Assembly: GCF_006542395.2 (NCBI RefSeq)
Contig: NZ_CP038231.1
Coordinates: 310,001 to 374,000 of the forward strand
Source of the DNA: Formicincola oecophyllae
GTDB lineage: Bacteria > Pseudomonadota > Alphaproteobacteria > Acetobacterales > Acetobacteraceae
Reading direction: 5' to 3'
Length of the DNA: 64,000 nt
The translations under genes and the position numbers were made by a program. The notes under the pieces are model-generated. The model was given only the letters and a program-made list of their open reading frames with translations, had not been told where the DNA came from and searched no databases. Shown here piece after piece: positions 26,806 to 35,472 of the stretch. How positions within the stretch are numbered: position 1 is the first letter of the stretch; each line of letters opens with the position of its first letter.

Positions 26806-26996
26806 GAACAAATGATGTTCCAGCTTTCAGGGCTTGCCAAGCCCTGCTACGCTTGGTGGTGGCAAGCCATCGCCGTTCCATGTTGTGTCTAAGCATGGCA
26901 AAGGGTTAACTTTGCCCCATCACCCCTGTTCCAGGCTTTGCTGCATGGTCCTTTCCATGCGCTTTGAAAGCCGCGCGCAATTTGCAGGTATCTATC

Positions 26997-27536
26997 ATGA
27001 ACCATTCCGCCCAGTCCCGCCCGCCACAGGCCCCTGACGCGGATGGGCTTTTTGAAAGCCGTGCCCCTTTGGGCCAACTCTCCCCCACCCCCTCTGCCCC
27101 CAGGCCAACGGTTGGCAGCGCTGCCCCCCTTTATGGTCATGGTCGCGGGCAGTTCTACCAGCAGGGAAATACCGTTCCAACCACACTGGGCGGTTCCCTG
27201 GGGTGGGCAGCGGCTTACTTCATGGCGGCTTTTGTCCTGCAAGTCACTGAACTGCTGGCGCCGTTCCTGCTGATTGCAGGTGTGGCGTGGAAATTGGCGC
27301 CACGCCTGGTTCAGACAGTGGCAGGGGCCGTCTCCAAAAGCGGCGCCGTGGCAGGCGTTGCTGAAACGGGCGCGCCACCCCATGAATTTGTGGACCATTT
27401 GGCTGGAACCATTCCCATGCAACTGGAACTGGGGGGCCATGTTTTCACGCCAGGTGGGCTGATTTTTGATGGTCTGCTGCTGATGGCCGTGGCTGCTGCC
27501 TGCGCCACGCTATGCGCCTGGCTTTGCCGCCGCTGA
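26997..27536 (+). CDS. membrane protein of unknown function at the head of the ftsEX-like cluster
   Basis: A 179-residue protein with a disordered 60-residue N terminus, two hydrophobic helices (about WAAAYFMAAFVLQVTELLAPFLLIAG and a C-terminal LIFDGLLLMAVAAACATLCAWL, quoted in parts) and a soluble stretch between. The stop overlaps the ftsE-like start (TGATG), so it belongs to that operon. Many alphaproteobacteria have a zinc-ribbon (MJ0042-type) protein at this place; there are no paired cysteines here, so it is not that family. Confidence 0.6.
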   Translation: MNHSAQSRPPQAPDADGLFESRAPLGQLSPTPSAPRPTVGSAAPLYGHGRGQFYQQGNTVPTTLGGSLGWAAAYFMAAFVLQVTELLAPFLLIAGVAWKLAPRLVQTVAGAVSKSGAVAGVAETGAPPHEFVDHLAGTIPMQLELGGHVFTPGGLIFDGLLLMAVAAACATLCAWLCRR

Positions 27537-28411
27537 TGCAGCATGGACATTCTCCTGGCGCTCAACCGCTGCCTGTCACGCTCCGCCTGACGGGGGGGCT
27601 GTTTCCCGTCAGCCCCGCGTTGCTGCCAGGGGGAATTCAGATGCTGGACCTCAGCCTGTACCCAGGCCAATTCAATTGGATTGAAGGCATTTCAGGTGCT
27701 GGGAAAACAGTTCTTTTGGAAACGCTTGCCCTCATGCGGCAAGTGGCGCCGGGCTGCACCCTGCTTCTGCCTGAAGGCCCTGCCGCCTACCAAGGGGTGA
27801 TGGGGGCGGAAAAAATCCTCGCTCCCCTGCGCCGCCACACAGGCTATGTGGCTGAATGTCCACCCACCCACCAGGCATCAGGACACAGCACCGTTCAAGT
27901 GATGAGGGAGGCAATACGACGTTCATGCCGCCCCGAGGACCGCCAAGGCCTTGCTCAACAAGCGGAGGGGGCACGGATGGGACTGGAATTCGCTGGCCTT
28001 CTGGCGAGTGCGGAGAAACCCGCGGCTTTGCTCTCCTGGGGGGAGCGCATGCGCCTAGCCGCTGCCTGCGCACTGGCTGGGCGTCCCTCATTGTTCTTGG
28101 TGGATGCTGCACTGTGGGATGTGGCCCCATGGTTTACGGAGAGAATGCTCGACCAATTGCAACGCCATGGCGCCAAGGGGGCCACCATTGTTTTGGCCGC
28201 ACGCCCCGAACAGGCCGCACAGCTGGTCCAGGAAGGGGACAGGGTCGTGAACCTGCCCCATATGGAAGGCCACACCATGGAGGAAGCGTGGCAACCCAGA
28301 GAAGGGGGGCGTTCTGACATCCCCCCTGAGCTTAGGCCAACTACAGTGCCACCACCCCCTCAACCTCCGGCTGGCGGGCCACGCAGCGAACCACGCCTTT
28401 ACGGCCATTAA
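27536..28411 (+). CDS. ftsE: FtsE-like ABC ATPase with degenerate catalytic motifs
   Basis: A 291-residue ABC-type protein upstream of ftsX. Walker A is intact (GISGAGKT, 51-58). The signature is LSWGE (166-170) instead of LSGGE. Walker B ends LFLVDA with Asp190 followed by Ala191 where the catalytic Glu should be. The Q-loop reads GYVAECPP with no Gln at the usual place, and the H-switch region VLAARP has no His. FtsE normally couples ATP use to FtsX and septal hydrolases. Nucleotide binding is likely but hydrolysis is doubtful. The ATG at 27536 overlaps the upstream stop; 60 residues of Pro-rich tail follow the ATPase core. This may be a second FtsE-like protein rather than the only one in the genome. 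Confidence 0.72.
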   Translation: MQHGHSPGAQPLPVTLRLTGGLFPVSPALLPGGIQMLDLSLYPGQFNWIEGISGAGKTVLLETLALMRQVAPGCTLLLPEGPAAYQGVMGAEKILAPLRRHTGYVAECPPTHQASGHSTVQVMREAIRRSCRPEDRQGLAQQAEGARMGLEFAGLLASAEKPAALLSWGERMRLAAACALAGRPSLFLVDAALWDVAPWFTERMLDQLQRHGAKGATIVLAARPEQAAQLVQEGDRVVNLPHMEGHTMEEAWQPREGGRSDIPPELRPTTVPPPPQPPAGGPRSEPRLYGH

Positions 28412-28449
28412 GGCACAATCCAGGATAGACTCCTGGCAGGCAAGGAACC

Positions 28450-29451
28450 ATGAGCAGAATCACCCAAGCCTTAACAGGCGCCTTCACACGTCAGGCCGTG
28501 CCAACCATGCTGACGGTGTGGTTGGGGATGTTCGCGTGCACAGCTGGCCTTGGGCTAGCCCAACTCTCACTCGATGCTGCAGCCCTGACGGAGGGCGGGT
28601 CCAATCAGACACCGGCCCAGTCTGACAATCCCCTGACCGTGCTTTTGCCGCCTGAAGGCGCGCCAGCCCATGACAGCGCCCAATTGGCCCATGCTGTTGA
28701 GGGGACGGTCAAAGACTTCCCGCCGCGACAGGCCCAACCACAGCTCACCGCCGTCAGCGCTGAAAAAATGCAGGCTTTGGTGGCAGCATGGCACCTTGAC
28801 TGGCAAGGACCACTGCCAGTGGCCATGCAACTGCGTTGGCCAAATACCCTGCGCGGTGCTGCCCTTCACAACCTGCAGGTGCAGTTTTGCAGTCAACTGG
28901 CCCACCACTTGCCAGAAGCGCTCTGCCAAGTGCCAGAAGCCCCCCAGCCCCCTCATGGCGAAGGGGTGCCAACAAAACTTCAGCGTGGCCTTTCACGCAC
29001 GTCGTGGCTAGGCACGGCTTTGGCGCTTCTTGGGTTGGGTTGTGCTTACGGCGCTGTTTTGGTGCCTCTTCTGCCGTATCCAAAAAGGGGGGCTGCTTTA
29101 CTTAGTGAGCGTGCCCGCTTGCACCTTCTCAATGGTGGGCGCAGCACGGCCATGGCCTGGCGCAGTGCTTTAACTAAGGGAAGTGGGGTTGCCCTGTCAG
29201 GGCTGGCTGGAGCGGCAACCGCCAGCCTGCTGCTTTATGGTGGCACCACCATGACAGCTGGCCAGCCCGTGGCCACGCAACTTGCTGGTCAGCTTTCAGG
29301 GCCTGGGAGCGTCACCACGGAAACCGCTTTGGCGCTTGCCGGTCTGGCCATGATGGCAGCCCTGGGGGCCTACCAGGCCATCAAGCGTCCGTTCAGCCTG
29401 CCCAACTGGCAAGGGGAGCTTTCCCCCCCAGGCCGGAAACCCAAGCTGTGA
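28450..29451 (+). CDS. ftsX: FtsX-like cell division permease
   Basis: A 333-residue membrane protein with one N-terminal helix (LTVWLGMFACTAGLGLAQL), a periplasmic domain of about 130 residues, then three helices (LGTALALLGLGCAYGAVLV, GVALSGLAGAATASLLLYG, ALALAGLAMMAALGAYQAI). This four-helix layout with a large first loop is that of FtsX, which with FtsE activates peptidoglycan hydrolases at the septum. It directly follows the FtsE-like gene (38 bases) and its stop overlaps the ydcF start (GTGA). The periplasmic domain is weakly conserved, so the FtsX label rests on topology and partner. Confidence 0.7.
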   Translation: MSRITQALTGAFTRQAVPTMLTVWLGMFACTAGLGLAQLSLDAAALTEGGSNQTPAQSDNPLTVLLPPEGAPAHDSAQLAHAVEGTVKDFPPRQAQPQLTAVSAEKMQALVAAWHLDWQGPLPVAMQLRWPNTLRGAALHNLQVQFCSQLAHHLPEALCQVPEAPQPPHGEGVPTKLQRGLSRTSWLGTALALLGLGCAYGAVLVPLLPYPKRGAALLSERARLHLLNGGRSTAMAWRSALTKGSGVALSGLAGAATASLLLYGGTTMTAGQPVATQLAGQLSGPGSVTTETALALAGLAMMAALGAYQAIKRPFSLPNWQGELSPPGRKPKL

Positions 29452-30116
29452 ACGCGCCTTTGGCCTTTTTAAAACGCTTGGCGCACGGGGCGTTGAAAAC
29501 ACTTTTGGCGGCCTGGGCGGCCTTGTTGGTTCTGGGGGCAGCTGGTTTTGTGTTGTTTGTCTGGCAAGCTGTCCAGCAACCTGCCACGGCCTGGCCGCCT
29601 GATGGCGCCCTTGTGGTGCTGACGGGCGGCAAGGGACGCATCCATGCTGCCATGGACCTGGCCAGTCAACACCCTGAACGACCTTGGCTGATTTCTGGGG
29701 TTGGACCCGGCGCCACTCTGGATAGCTTGGAACGCATGGCCCACCAGTCGCTGCCAGAGCAGGCTCGCAGCCGCCTGACCTTGGGCCGCCAGGCTGACAG
29801 TACTTACAGCAACGCTGGTGAAACCGCCCGCTGGGCTGTTGAAAACCATGTTGACCATGTGGTTTTGGTGACGGCTGGTTACCACATGGCACGGGCCTGC
29901 CTGGAACTGAACCGGGCTGCTCCTGACCTTCTGGTGACGCCCTGGCCCGTGCAGCCAGAACAGTTTTACAGCCATGCCAGCACAACCCGCAAAATGCGCC
30001 TGATGGCCACTGAATACATCAAGTACCTTGCAGCCCTCATCAGGCCCTGGACACAGTCCTGGGCGCCTGTTCCCACGCGGATGCCTGAAACGTTGCGCAT
30101 GTTGCTGGGCCATTGA
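29448..30116 (+). CDS. YdcF/SanA-family (DUF218) membrane protein
   Basis: A 222-residue protein with one N-terminal helix (ALLVLGAAGFVLFVWQAV) and a DUF218 domain: ALVVLTGGKGRI, WLISGVGPG, STYSNAGETARWA and HVVLVTAGYHMARA. The family includes SanA and ElyC, linked to envelope and peptidoglycan integrity. The exact reaction is unknown. It starts with GTG overlapping the ftsX stop by four bases. In many alphaproteobacteria ydcF lies exactly between ftsX and plsC, as here. Confidence 0.85.
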   Translation: MNAPLAFLKRLAHGALKTLLAAWAALLVLGAAGFVLFVWQAVQQPATAWPPDGALVVLTGGKGRIHAAMDLASQHPERPWLISGVGPGATLDSLERMAHQSLPEQARSRLTLGRQADSTYSNAGETARWAVENHVDHVVLVTAGYHMARACLELNRAAPDLLVTPWPVQPEQFYSHASTTRKMRLMATEYIKYLAALIRPWTQSWAPVPTRMPETLRMLLGH

Positions 30117-30277
30117 TGAAGCGGCCAACCCTGTTGTGCAGGCCTATGTCTGTGCTGGTGGGATGGTTCGTCTCCAAACAGCTTGGACAAGGTGTTAGGG
30201 TTGTCTGAAAAATGGGCCACTCGCTGCCCTAGCGTTCAAGAACCAGGCCCCTGCCCCACCAAAGGAAATCTTCATTT

Positions 30278-31135
30278 ATGAACAGCGCCTGCCCCCTGCC
30301 AGCCTCAACGTCAGATGCCCAGGCGCCTTGTGCACCCCAGGCTGTGCCTTTGAAAGGTGGCCTGGCGCGGGGCACGCTGTTCAATCTTTATTTCCTCCTT
30401 CTGACACTCGCCATGGGATTGGCCGCCCTGCCCATCCGCGCAACCCGCAACCAAGCGTTGGCCCTGCGCTATGCGCAGCGCTGGGCACGAGCTGTCCTTT
30501 GGGGTTTTGAGCACCTTTGCCATGTTCCCGTAAAAGTGACAGGCCAAGCCCACCTTCAGGAGAACATCAGGGGTGGCAAACCCATGCTGATCCTGGCGCA
30601 GCATCAGTCCTTTTTTGACGGTTTCATCTGGATGAACCTGGTGCCGCGCCCAGCCTATGTCATTAAGCAGGAGTTGACGCGCATCCCCTTGGTTGGTCCC
30701 ATGCTGATCCTGGCTGGCATGATCCCCATCGACCGCAAGGGGGGGGCGGCTGCCCTCAAAACCATGATGGAGGCCGTTCTCAAAGCCCAGTCAGAGGGGC
30801 GACAGGTCATTCTGTTTCCGCAGGGGACGCGCACCCAGCCAGGAGAGCATGTCCCCCTGCAAGCTGGCGCGGCAGCCTTAGTGCGGCAGGCGGCCAGCCA
30901 AGGCCGCCCTCCAGCTGTCATGCCGGCCATTACTGATTCTGGCCTGAGCTGGCCCCGTTCCCCCTGGCGCAAACATGCTGTTCCCCTCCATGTGGTGGTG
31001 GGGACGCCTCTAGCGGTGGAGGGCCTTAAAAGCCGCGCCGTGTTGGAAGCCACCCAGGCAGCTTGGAGCAAGCTTGAAGCCAGCAGTGGCGTCAATCACA
31101 AAGCTTTGCCCAGGATTGCCCCTGACAGGCCATGA
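30278..31135 (+). CDS. plsC: 1-acyl-sn-glycerol-3-phosphate acyltransferase
   Basis: A 285-residue acyltransferase. HQSFFD at residues 109-114 is the HX4D catalytic motif, FPQGTRT and the VMPAITDSG stretch match blocks III-IV, and the N terminus has a membrane helix (LYFLLLTLAMGLAALPI). It makes phosphatidic acid, feeding the psd/pssA branch also found in this window. AAAGGAAA precedes the ATG. The stop overlaps the DUF2125 start (ATGA). Confidence 0.94.
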   Translation: MNSACPLPASTSDAQAPCAPQAVPLKGGLARGTLFNLYFLLLTLAMGLAALPIRATRNQALALRYAQRWARAVLWGFEHLCHVPVKVTGQAHLQENIRGGKPMLILAQHQSFFDGFIWMNLVPRPAYVIKQELTRIPLVGPMLILAGMIPIDRKGGAAALKTMMEAVLKAQSEGRQVILFPQGTRTQPGEHVPLQAGAAALVRQAASQGRPPAVMPAITDSGLSWPRSPWRKHAVPLHVVVGTPLAVEGLKSRAVLEATQAAWSKLEASSGVNHKALPRIAPDRP

Positions 31136-32529
31136 TCTCCCCCAACGCAAAACCACCCAACAAGGGTGAGCAACCCCCCAAGCGCACCCAGAAATCAGGA
31201 AGCAGGCGGCTGCTTGGGCTGGGTCTGTTGTTGGCAGGGTTATTGTCCCTGGACAGCGCCGCTTGTCGCATTGCGCGTTCGATGCTTGAAAATCCAGCCT
31301 TAGAAACCATCAAGCCTGATTGCACCAGCCAAAGCATTGGCGGTTGGCCTTGGGGGGCAGGAGTGACCTGGACTGCCCCCCATTGGAGTTTGCCCACACG
31401 CCACCATGAATTGGTGACTGAAGTGCGCGCTGCCCATGCTACACTGGGCGGTGATTGGGCGCAGTGGCTTTGGGGAGCTTGGGTTGGTGGCACGCCCCCC
31501 TTAAGTTTGCCAGGTGACAGCTTGGTGACGGTGGAAGCGCCCCGACCCCACCAGCCTGATTCTGGCAGCGGTCAGCCGGCCCCTTCCATCCAGGCTCAAC
31601 GGGCCCGCCAAAGTATGCGCCTTTCTGACATTGCCCTGATTGTCCGCGCCCAGGACCTCATGCTGGCTGCACGTGCCCCTAGCAGTGCGTTCACACAGTC
31701 AAGCGCGCACGGGGCTGTTGACGCCACCTTGATGGTGTCAGCGCCTGCACTAACCATCATTGTGCCAGGCATGATGCTGGACAGCAGCGCGGCCAAAGCA
31801 CCTGAAGGCGGCAGCCCAACCATGCCCCTGACGCTGCGCCTCCTCAACGTGAGTGGGCAGTTGGTGCCACACCACCGGCCTGATGGTGGTTTGGACATCA
31901 TCCTGAACATGCAGGCAGACAAAGTCAGGCTGATGGGGCAAAGCCTGCCCGCCATGGTGCAGCCTTTCAAGCACCTGCGTTTGCAAGCGCGGCTTTGGGT
32001 GGCTGGGGCGCATGGGGCCCCCTACCCAAGCCCCCTGGCTGGTCAGCAATGGCATGCCTTGGTGCAGTGCCTGTCCTTCCAGATTCCAGCCCCACCAGCC
32101 AGCCATCAAAGCCTGGCGCGGCGCCTTGTGGGGAAAACTGTCATCACCATAGGGGGGGAACTGGGCTGGAGTATGCCAGATCCAGACAATCCCCAGAAAC
32201 ACACAGGTTGGACAGGGCGGCTGGGGCTGAACCTCAGCCATTGGTGGCCATGGGCTAATTGGCTTCTTGAAAACGATTCAGCAGGGTTGCCTGAGAGTGT
32301 GAAGGTGTTCCTGCGCCATGTGCTTGACATGGCGGCCAAGGACATCCGCGGTCACGACATGCCCCCTTTGACGTTCAGCATCAATATGGATGGGCCTTTG
32401 CTCAACAGCCTGCACCTTCCTGATCCACGCTCCTTCATGGGTTTGGGTGGAGAGGCGCACTCTAATGCGGCAACCAGTCAGGCAGCGCAATGGCTGGCAC
32501 CACTCCTGCAACGTAGCACTACGCCTTGA
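31132..32529 (+). CDS. DUF2125 domain-containing envelope protein
   Basis: A 465-residue protein with one N-terminal hydrophobic segment (LLGLGLLLAGLLSLDSAAC) and a large, beta-rich exported part. The sequence GWPWGAGVTWTAPHW and later repeats of strand-rich segments fit DUF2125, an alphaproteobacterial family of unknown function, usually beside plsC or ydcF. The AAC at the end of the helix could be a lipobox, but the consensus is weak. It overlaps plsC by four bases, so it is the last member of the ftsE-ftsX-ydcF-plsC run. Confidence 0.78.
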   Translation: MISPNAKPPNKGEQPPKRTQKSGSRRLLGLGLLLAGLLSLDSAACRIARSMLENPALETIKPDCTSQSIGGWPWGAGVTWTAPHWSLPTRHHELVTEVRAAHATLGGDWAQWLWGAWVGGTPPLSLPGDSLVTVEAPRPHQPDSGSGQPAPSIQAQRARQSMRLSDIALIVRAQDLMLAARAPSSAFTQSSAHGAVDATLMVSAPALTIIVPGMMLDSSAAKAPEGGSPTMPLTLRLLNVSGQLVPHHRPDGGLDIILNMQADKVRLMGQSLPAMVQPFKHLRLQARLWVAGAHGAPYPSPLAGQQWHALVQCLSFQIPAPPASHQSLARRLVGKTVITIGGELGWSMPDPDNPQKHTGWTGRLGLNLSHWWPWANWLLENDSAGLPESVKVFLRHVLDMAAKDIRGHDMPPLTFSINMDGPLLNSLHLPDPRSFMGLGGEAHSNAATSQAAQWLAPLLQRSTTP

Positions 32530-32726
32530 AGGCAATGAAGCGCAGGCAAGGCATTTCCATGGGTAGCCTGGAAAGTTTGTGTGACTTACATTGAGCGCCC
32601 CGCCTCATCCTGGTGGCAGGCTTTACAGGATGGATTTGATCATGCCTCCACATTCTCTGCCAACAAGCTGCCCCATGGCATGAATCCAGACCATTCTCAC
32701 CTTCAATAGGGTTGGGGGCACCCTCC

Positions 32727-33761
32727 ATGAAACGTCCTTCTAGCTTCACTGCGAACCCATCCAGACCCCTTCATCAGCTGGCTCGCGAACAGCAACACCA
32801 TTTCAGCCACTTGAAGCAATCACGCCATGCTGTGCTGTTTGCCACACCAGACAGCCTGTTCCCTCAGGAATGCGCCTCCTGCGATTATATTGCCCCAGCT
32901 GCCATGCTCCTGCAGGCTATCATGGTTTCAACGGCATCCATCATCATGTTGGCCGCTCCCAAGCCTGTCTGCCAAATGGCAAAACTGATTGCCCACGCCA
33001 GGGGCAAAGGACAGCGCATCATCTCCCTACCCCATGGGCGCGATTGCAATCCTGGCAGCCACCCCAGCCACCTGCAGGCCGGCGCCTTGCTCACCAGTAG
33101 ACCCAACTTGCCATTGCTGGCCCATTTTGACAGTTCTCTGCAGGCCCACAGCCTGGCGCACGCCTGTTGTTCTGGCTTTAGCGGCGCCTTGGCGGCCGCC
33201 ACACTGGCCCATGAACAGGGGGTGAATGACATCAATTTCCTGGGCGATAGCTTCCTGGCCCACCACATTCAAACCACCACAGGCCTGAAAGTGCACAGGG
33301 CGCCCACCGTCAGCCACCCCATGCCCTTTACGCCATGGGAAATCAGGCAATGCCGGGAGGCGCACCCCGGTATAATGGTGGTTGCCCATCACACCGCCAC
33401 GCCAGAAATTCAGAAAGAGGCCGATGTGGTGGGCAACACCAGCTCCTTGATGGATTGGTTTGCCACCAACAAACTGCCACGCATTTTTCTGGCCATGAAC
33501 TTTTCCATGACGTTGGGTTTGCCAGCCTTGTTCCCTCACCTGCATTTCGTGCGCGCCCTGCAAAGCTGCCGCTTGCAGAATCCACAGGCTCTACCTGATT
33601 TCATTGCAGCCCTTGAAGGCACCGCTCCCGCCCTGTGCGCTAAACAGGATGACCTGCCCATGCTGAAGGCCTGCCTGGAGCCTGTCAGACGTTATATGGC
33701 CTTTGAGCAACAGGCAGCCACTGGTCGTGACCGCGGTGTGGCCTTCAGGAAATGTCCTTGA
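32727..33761 (+). CDS. divergent NadA (quinolinate synthase) paralogue lacking catalytic residues
   Basis: A 344-residue protein that aligns by eye along its full length with the genuine NadA at 56392-57393. The clearest block is FTP-x2-I-x-Q-x-R-x2-HPG-x2-VVAH, then AD-x2-G-x-T. By that alignment, two of three [4Fe-4S] cysteines remain (GRDCNP and LQSCRL) but the middle one (GHCEVHE in NadA) is Ser. His53, Tyr55, Tyr142, Asn144, Ser159 and Glu233 of NadA are replaced, while the HxE His is kept. It is therefore unlikely to make quinolinate. The ATG at 32727 has a G-rich ribosome site. Its 3' end overlaps convergent gloB by 17 bases. Confidence 0.75.
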   Translation: MKRPSSFTANPSRPLHQLAREQQHHFSHLKQSRHAVLFATPDSLFPQECASCDYIAPAAMLLQAIMVSTASIIMLAAPKPVCQMAKLIAHARGKGQRIISLPHGRDCNPGSHPSHLQAGALLTSRPNLPLLAHFDSSLQAHSLAHACCSGFSGALAAATLAHEQGVNDINFLGDSFLAHHIQTTTGLKVHRAPTVSHPMPFTPWEIRQCREAHPGIMVVAHHTATPEIQKEADVVGNTSSLMDWFATNKLPRIFLAMNFSMTLGLPALFPHLHFVRALQSCRLQNPQALPDFIAALEGTAPALCAKQDDLPMLKACLEPVRRYMAFEQQAATGRDRGVAFRKCP

Positions 33762-34563
33762 CATGGCGAAGCTGGGTGAAGGTGGCTTCATCTGGGGCGC
33801 TCAAAAAGGGGTTGGTGGCCTTTTCCACCCCAAGTGCCACAGGCACACTGGGTTGGCCCACAGCACGCAAAGCCTTGACCTGGTCCACCCGTTTAACAAC
33901 AGCCCTGCTATCCAGATTGGCTGTTAACCCTGGATGGGAAGCCATCTGACGCTGCACGAACGCCAAGTTGGCTGCGGTGTATTCATGGGCTGGGCACAGC
34001 AACACATCGTCTGGCAGGGCTTTTAACCGTTTTATGCTGTGGAACAAGCGCGCAGGCGTGCCTTCAAACACGCGCCCACACCCACCGCTGAACAGCGTGT
34101 CCCCACTGATGAGGGCAGGCGCTGCCTTCATTGCCGCTGGCCAACGCACGAGGTAACAAAGATGCTGGTTCAAGTGGCCAGGCGTGCTGATGGCCTCCAC
34201 CGTCATGCCAGCCAGGGAAAGTTTCTGGCCATCCTCCAGAACATGGCAAAGGGGTGCTTGGCCTTGAGCCTTGGCACCTTTAACTTCAAGAAGGCCTAGC
34301 GCATCTTCTGGGCCGTAAAGGGGCACATGAGCTTGGTCAGCCACCTGCAGGGCACCCCCCATGTGGTCGCCATGACGGTGCGTAATGAACAGGCCCACCA
34401 AATGCCACTTTGGGTGCTGGCGCATCACACTATCCACGGGCGCCCCCTCGCCTGGGTCAAACAACACCAACTCAGCCTGCCCATCAGGCTGGACGGTGCC
34501 AGCCAGCCAAGCGTAGTTGTCATTCAAAAGGGGGATTGGCTGCAAGAATGGTTTCAGGCCCAT
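33745..34563 (-). CDS. gloB: hydroxyacylglutathione hydrolase (glyoxalase II)
   Basis: A 272-residue metallo-beta-lactamase-fold thioesterase. THRHGDH at residues 61-67 is the HxHxDH metal motif, STPGHLNQH and SGDTLFSGGCGR follow, and PAHEYTAANL holds the last metal His. The C-terminal NPFLS ending is typical. It hydrolyses S-lactoylglutathione in methylglyoxal detoxification. ATG 34563 is preferred over a GTG nine codons upstream. The tail overlaps the NadA-like gene by 17 bases in opposite orientation. Confidence 0.95.
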   Translation of the reverse strand: MGLKPFLQPIPLLNDNYAWLAGTVQPDGQAELVLFDPGEGAPVDSVMRQHPKWHLVGLFITHRHGDHMGGALQVADQAHVPLYGPEDALGLLEVKGAKAQGQAPLCHVLEDGQKLSLAGMTVEAISTPGHLNQHLCYLVRWPAAMKAAPALISGDTLFSGGCGRVFEGTPARLFHSIKRLKALPDDVLLCPAHEYTAANLAFVQRQMASHPGLTANLDSRAVVKRVDQVKALRAVGQPSVPVALGVEKATNPFLSAPDEATFTQLRHVKDIS

Positions 34564-34733
34564 GATGTGCTTGTCCTCGTCAGTTTCCACAGGCGGGGCT
34601 TAGCGGAAAGAGCTAACTTACTCCCATGCTGTTTGCGTGCCCCCGCAGGATAGGTGGCCTGTGAGACCATATGCGCCCTTTGCGCCCCCCCTTATGACTT
34701 GACCCGTTGGGCCTGAACAGTCAACGTGGCCCC

Positions 34734-35420
34734 ATGTCACTTCTACAGTCCCTGAAAATGGTCAGCGCCCCCCCTCACCCAGAGGGTTGGCGCTTTGTTC
34801 TCCCTGGTGCCGGCCTGTGGGCGCTTACACGTTTCAGCGGCAACCGCGCTGTGCGCCTGGCTGGTGATGGCGCTTTGGCTTTCGCTGGTTTTGCGGCCTA
34901 TTTCTTCCGCAACCCTGAACGCGTCACGCCTGATGTGGCCTTGACGGATAAAGCTGTGGTTTCAGCGGCGGATGGGCACGTCACCTCAGTGGAGGAAGTG
35001 GTGCCACCCCCTGAACTCAATCTGGGCCAGGCGCCACGCTGGCGTGTGGCCACGTTCCTTTCCGTGATGGACGTCCACATCAACCGCGCCCCTGTTTCAG
35101 GCGAGGTGGTGACGGTGGCCTACACCAAGGGCAAGTTCCTCAATGCCAGCCTCGACAAGGCTTCAGAGCACAATGAGCGCAATGGCATCACGCTGCGCAT
35201 GGAAGATGGGCGCGAAGTCGGGGTGGTGCAGATCGCTGGGCTGGTTGCACGCCGCATCGTTTGTGAGGTCCAGCCTGGGCAGTGGTTGCGGGCGGGGCAG
35301 ATTTTTGGCCTCATCCGTTTTGGCTCACGGACAGATGTCTATCTGCCACTGGGCGTGAAGCCCATTGTGGAAGTGGGGCAAACCATGATCGGTGGCGAAA
35401 CCATCATCGCCACTCTCTGA
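34734..35420 (+). CDS. psd: phosphatidylserine decarboxylase proenzyme
   Basis: A 228-residue Psd of the short (group II) type. [13 protein letters not shown] carries the catalytic His, and RFGSRTD contains the self-cleavage site before Ser198 that yields the pyruvoyl group. An N-terminal hydrophobic region anchors it in the membrane. It makes phosphatidylethanolamine from the product of pssA, which follows in the same direction. The ATG at 34734 is chosen over an upstream in-frame start at 34707. Confidence 0.95.
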   Translation: MSLLQSLKMVSAPPHPEGWRFVLPGAGLWALTRFSGNRAVRLAGDGALAFAGFAAYFFRNPERVTPDVALTDKAVVSAADGHVTSVEEVVPPPELNLGQAPRWRVATFLSVMDVHINRAPVSGEVVTVAYTKGKFLNASLDKASEHNERNGITLRMEDGREVGVVQIAGLVARRIVCEVQPGQWLRAGQIFGLIRFGSRTDVYLPLGVKPIVEVGQTMIGGETIIATL

Positions 35421-35472
35421 CCGTGATTCATGCGCAACCATCAGCCGTCACACAGCATCACAAGGCTTGAAC

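Noticed and set aside
29296-29985. A 229-codon minus-strand frame opposite ftsX and ydcF
   Set aside because: Opposes two recognised genes; Gln/Pro/Arg-rich without motifs.
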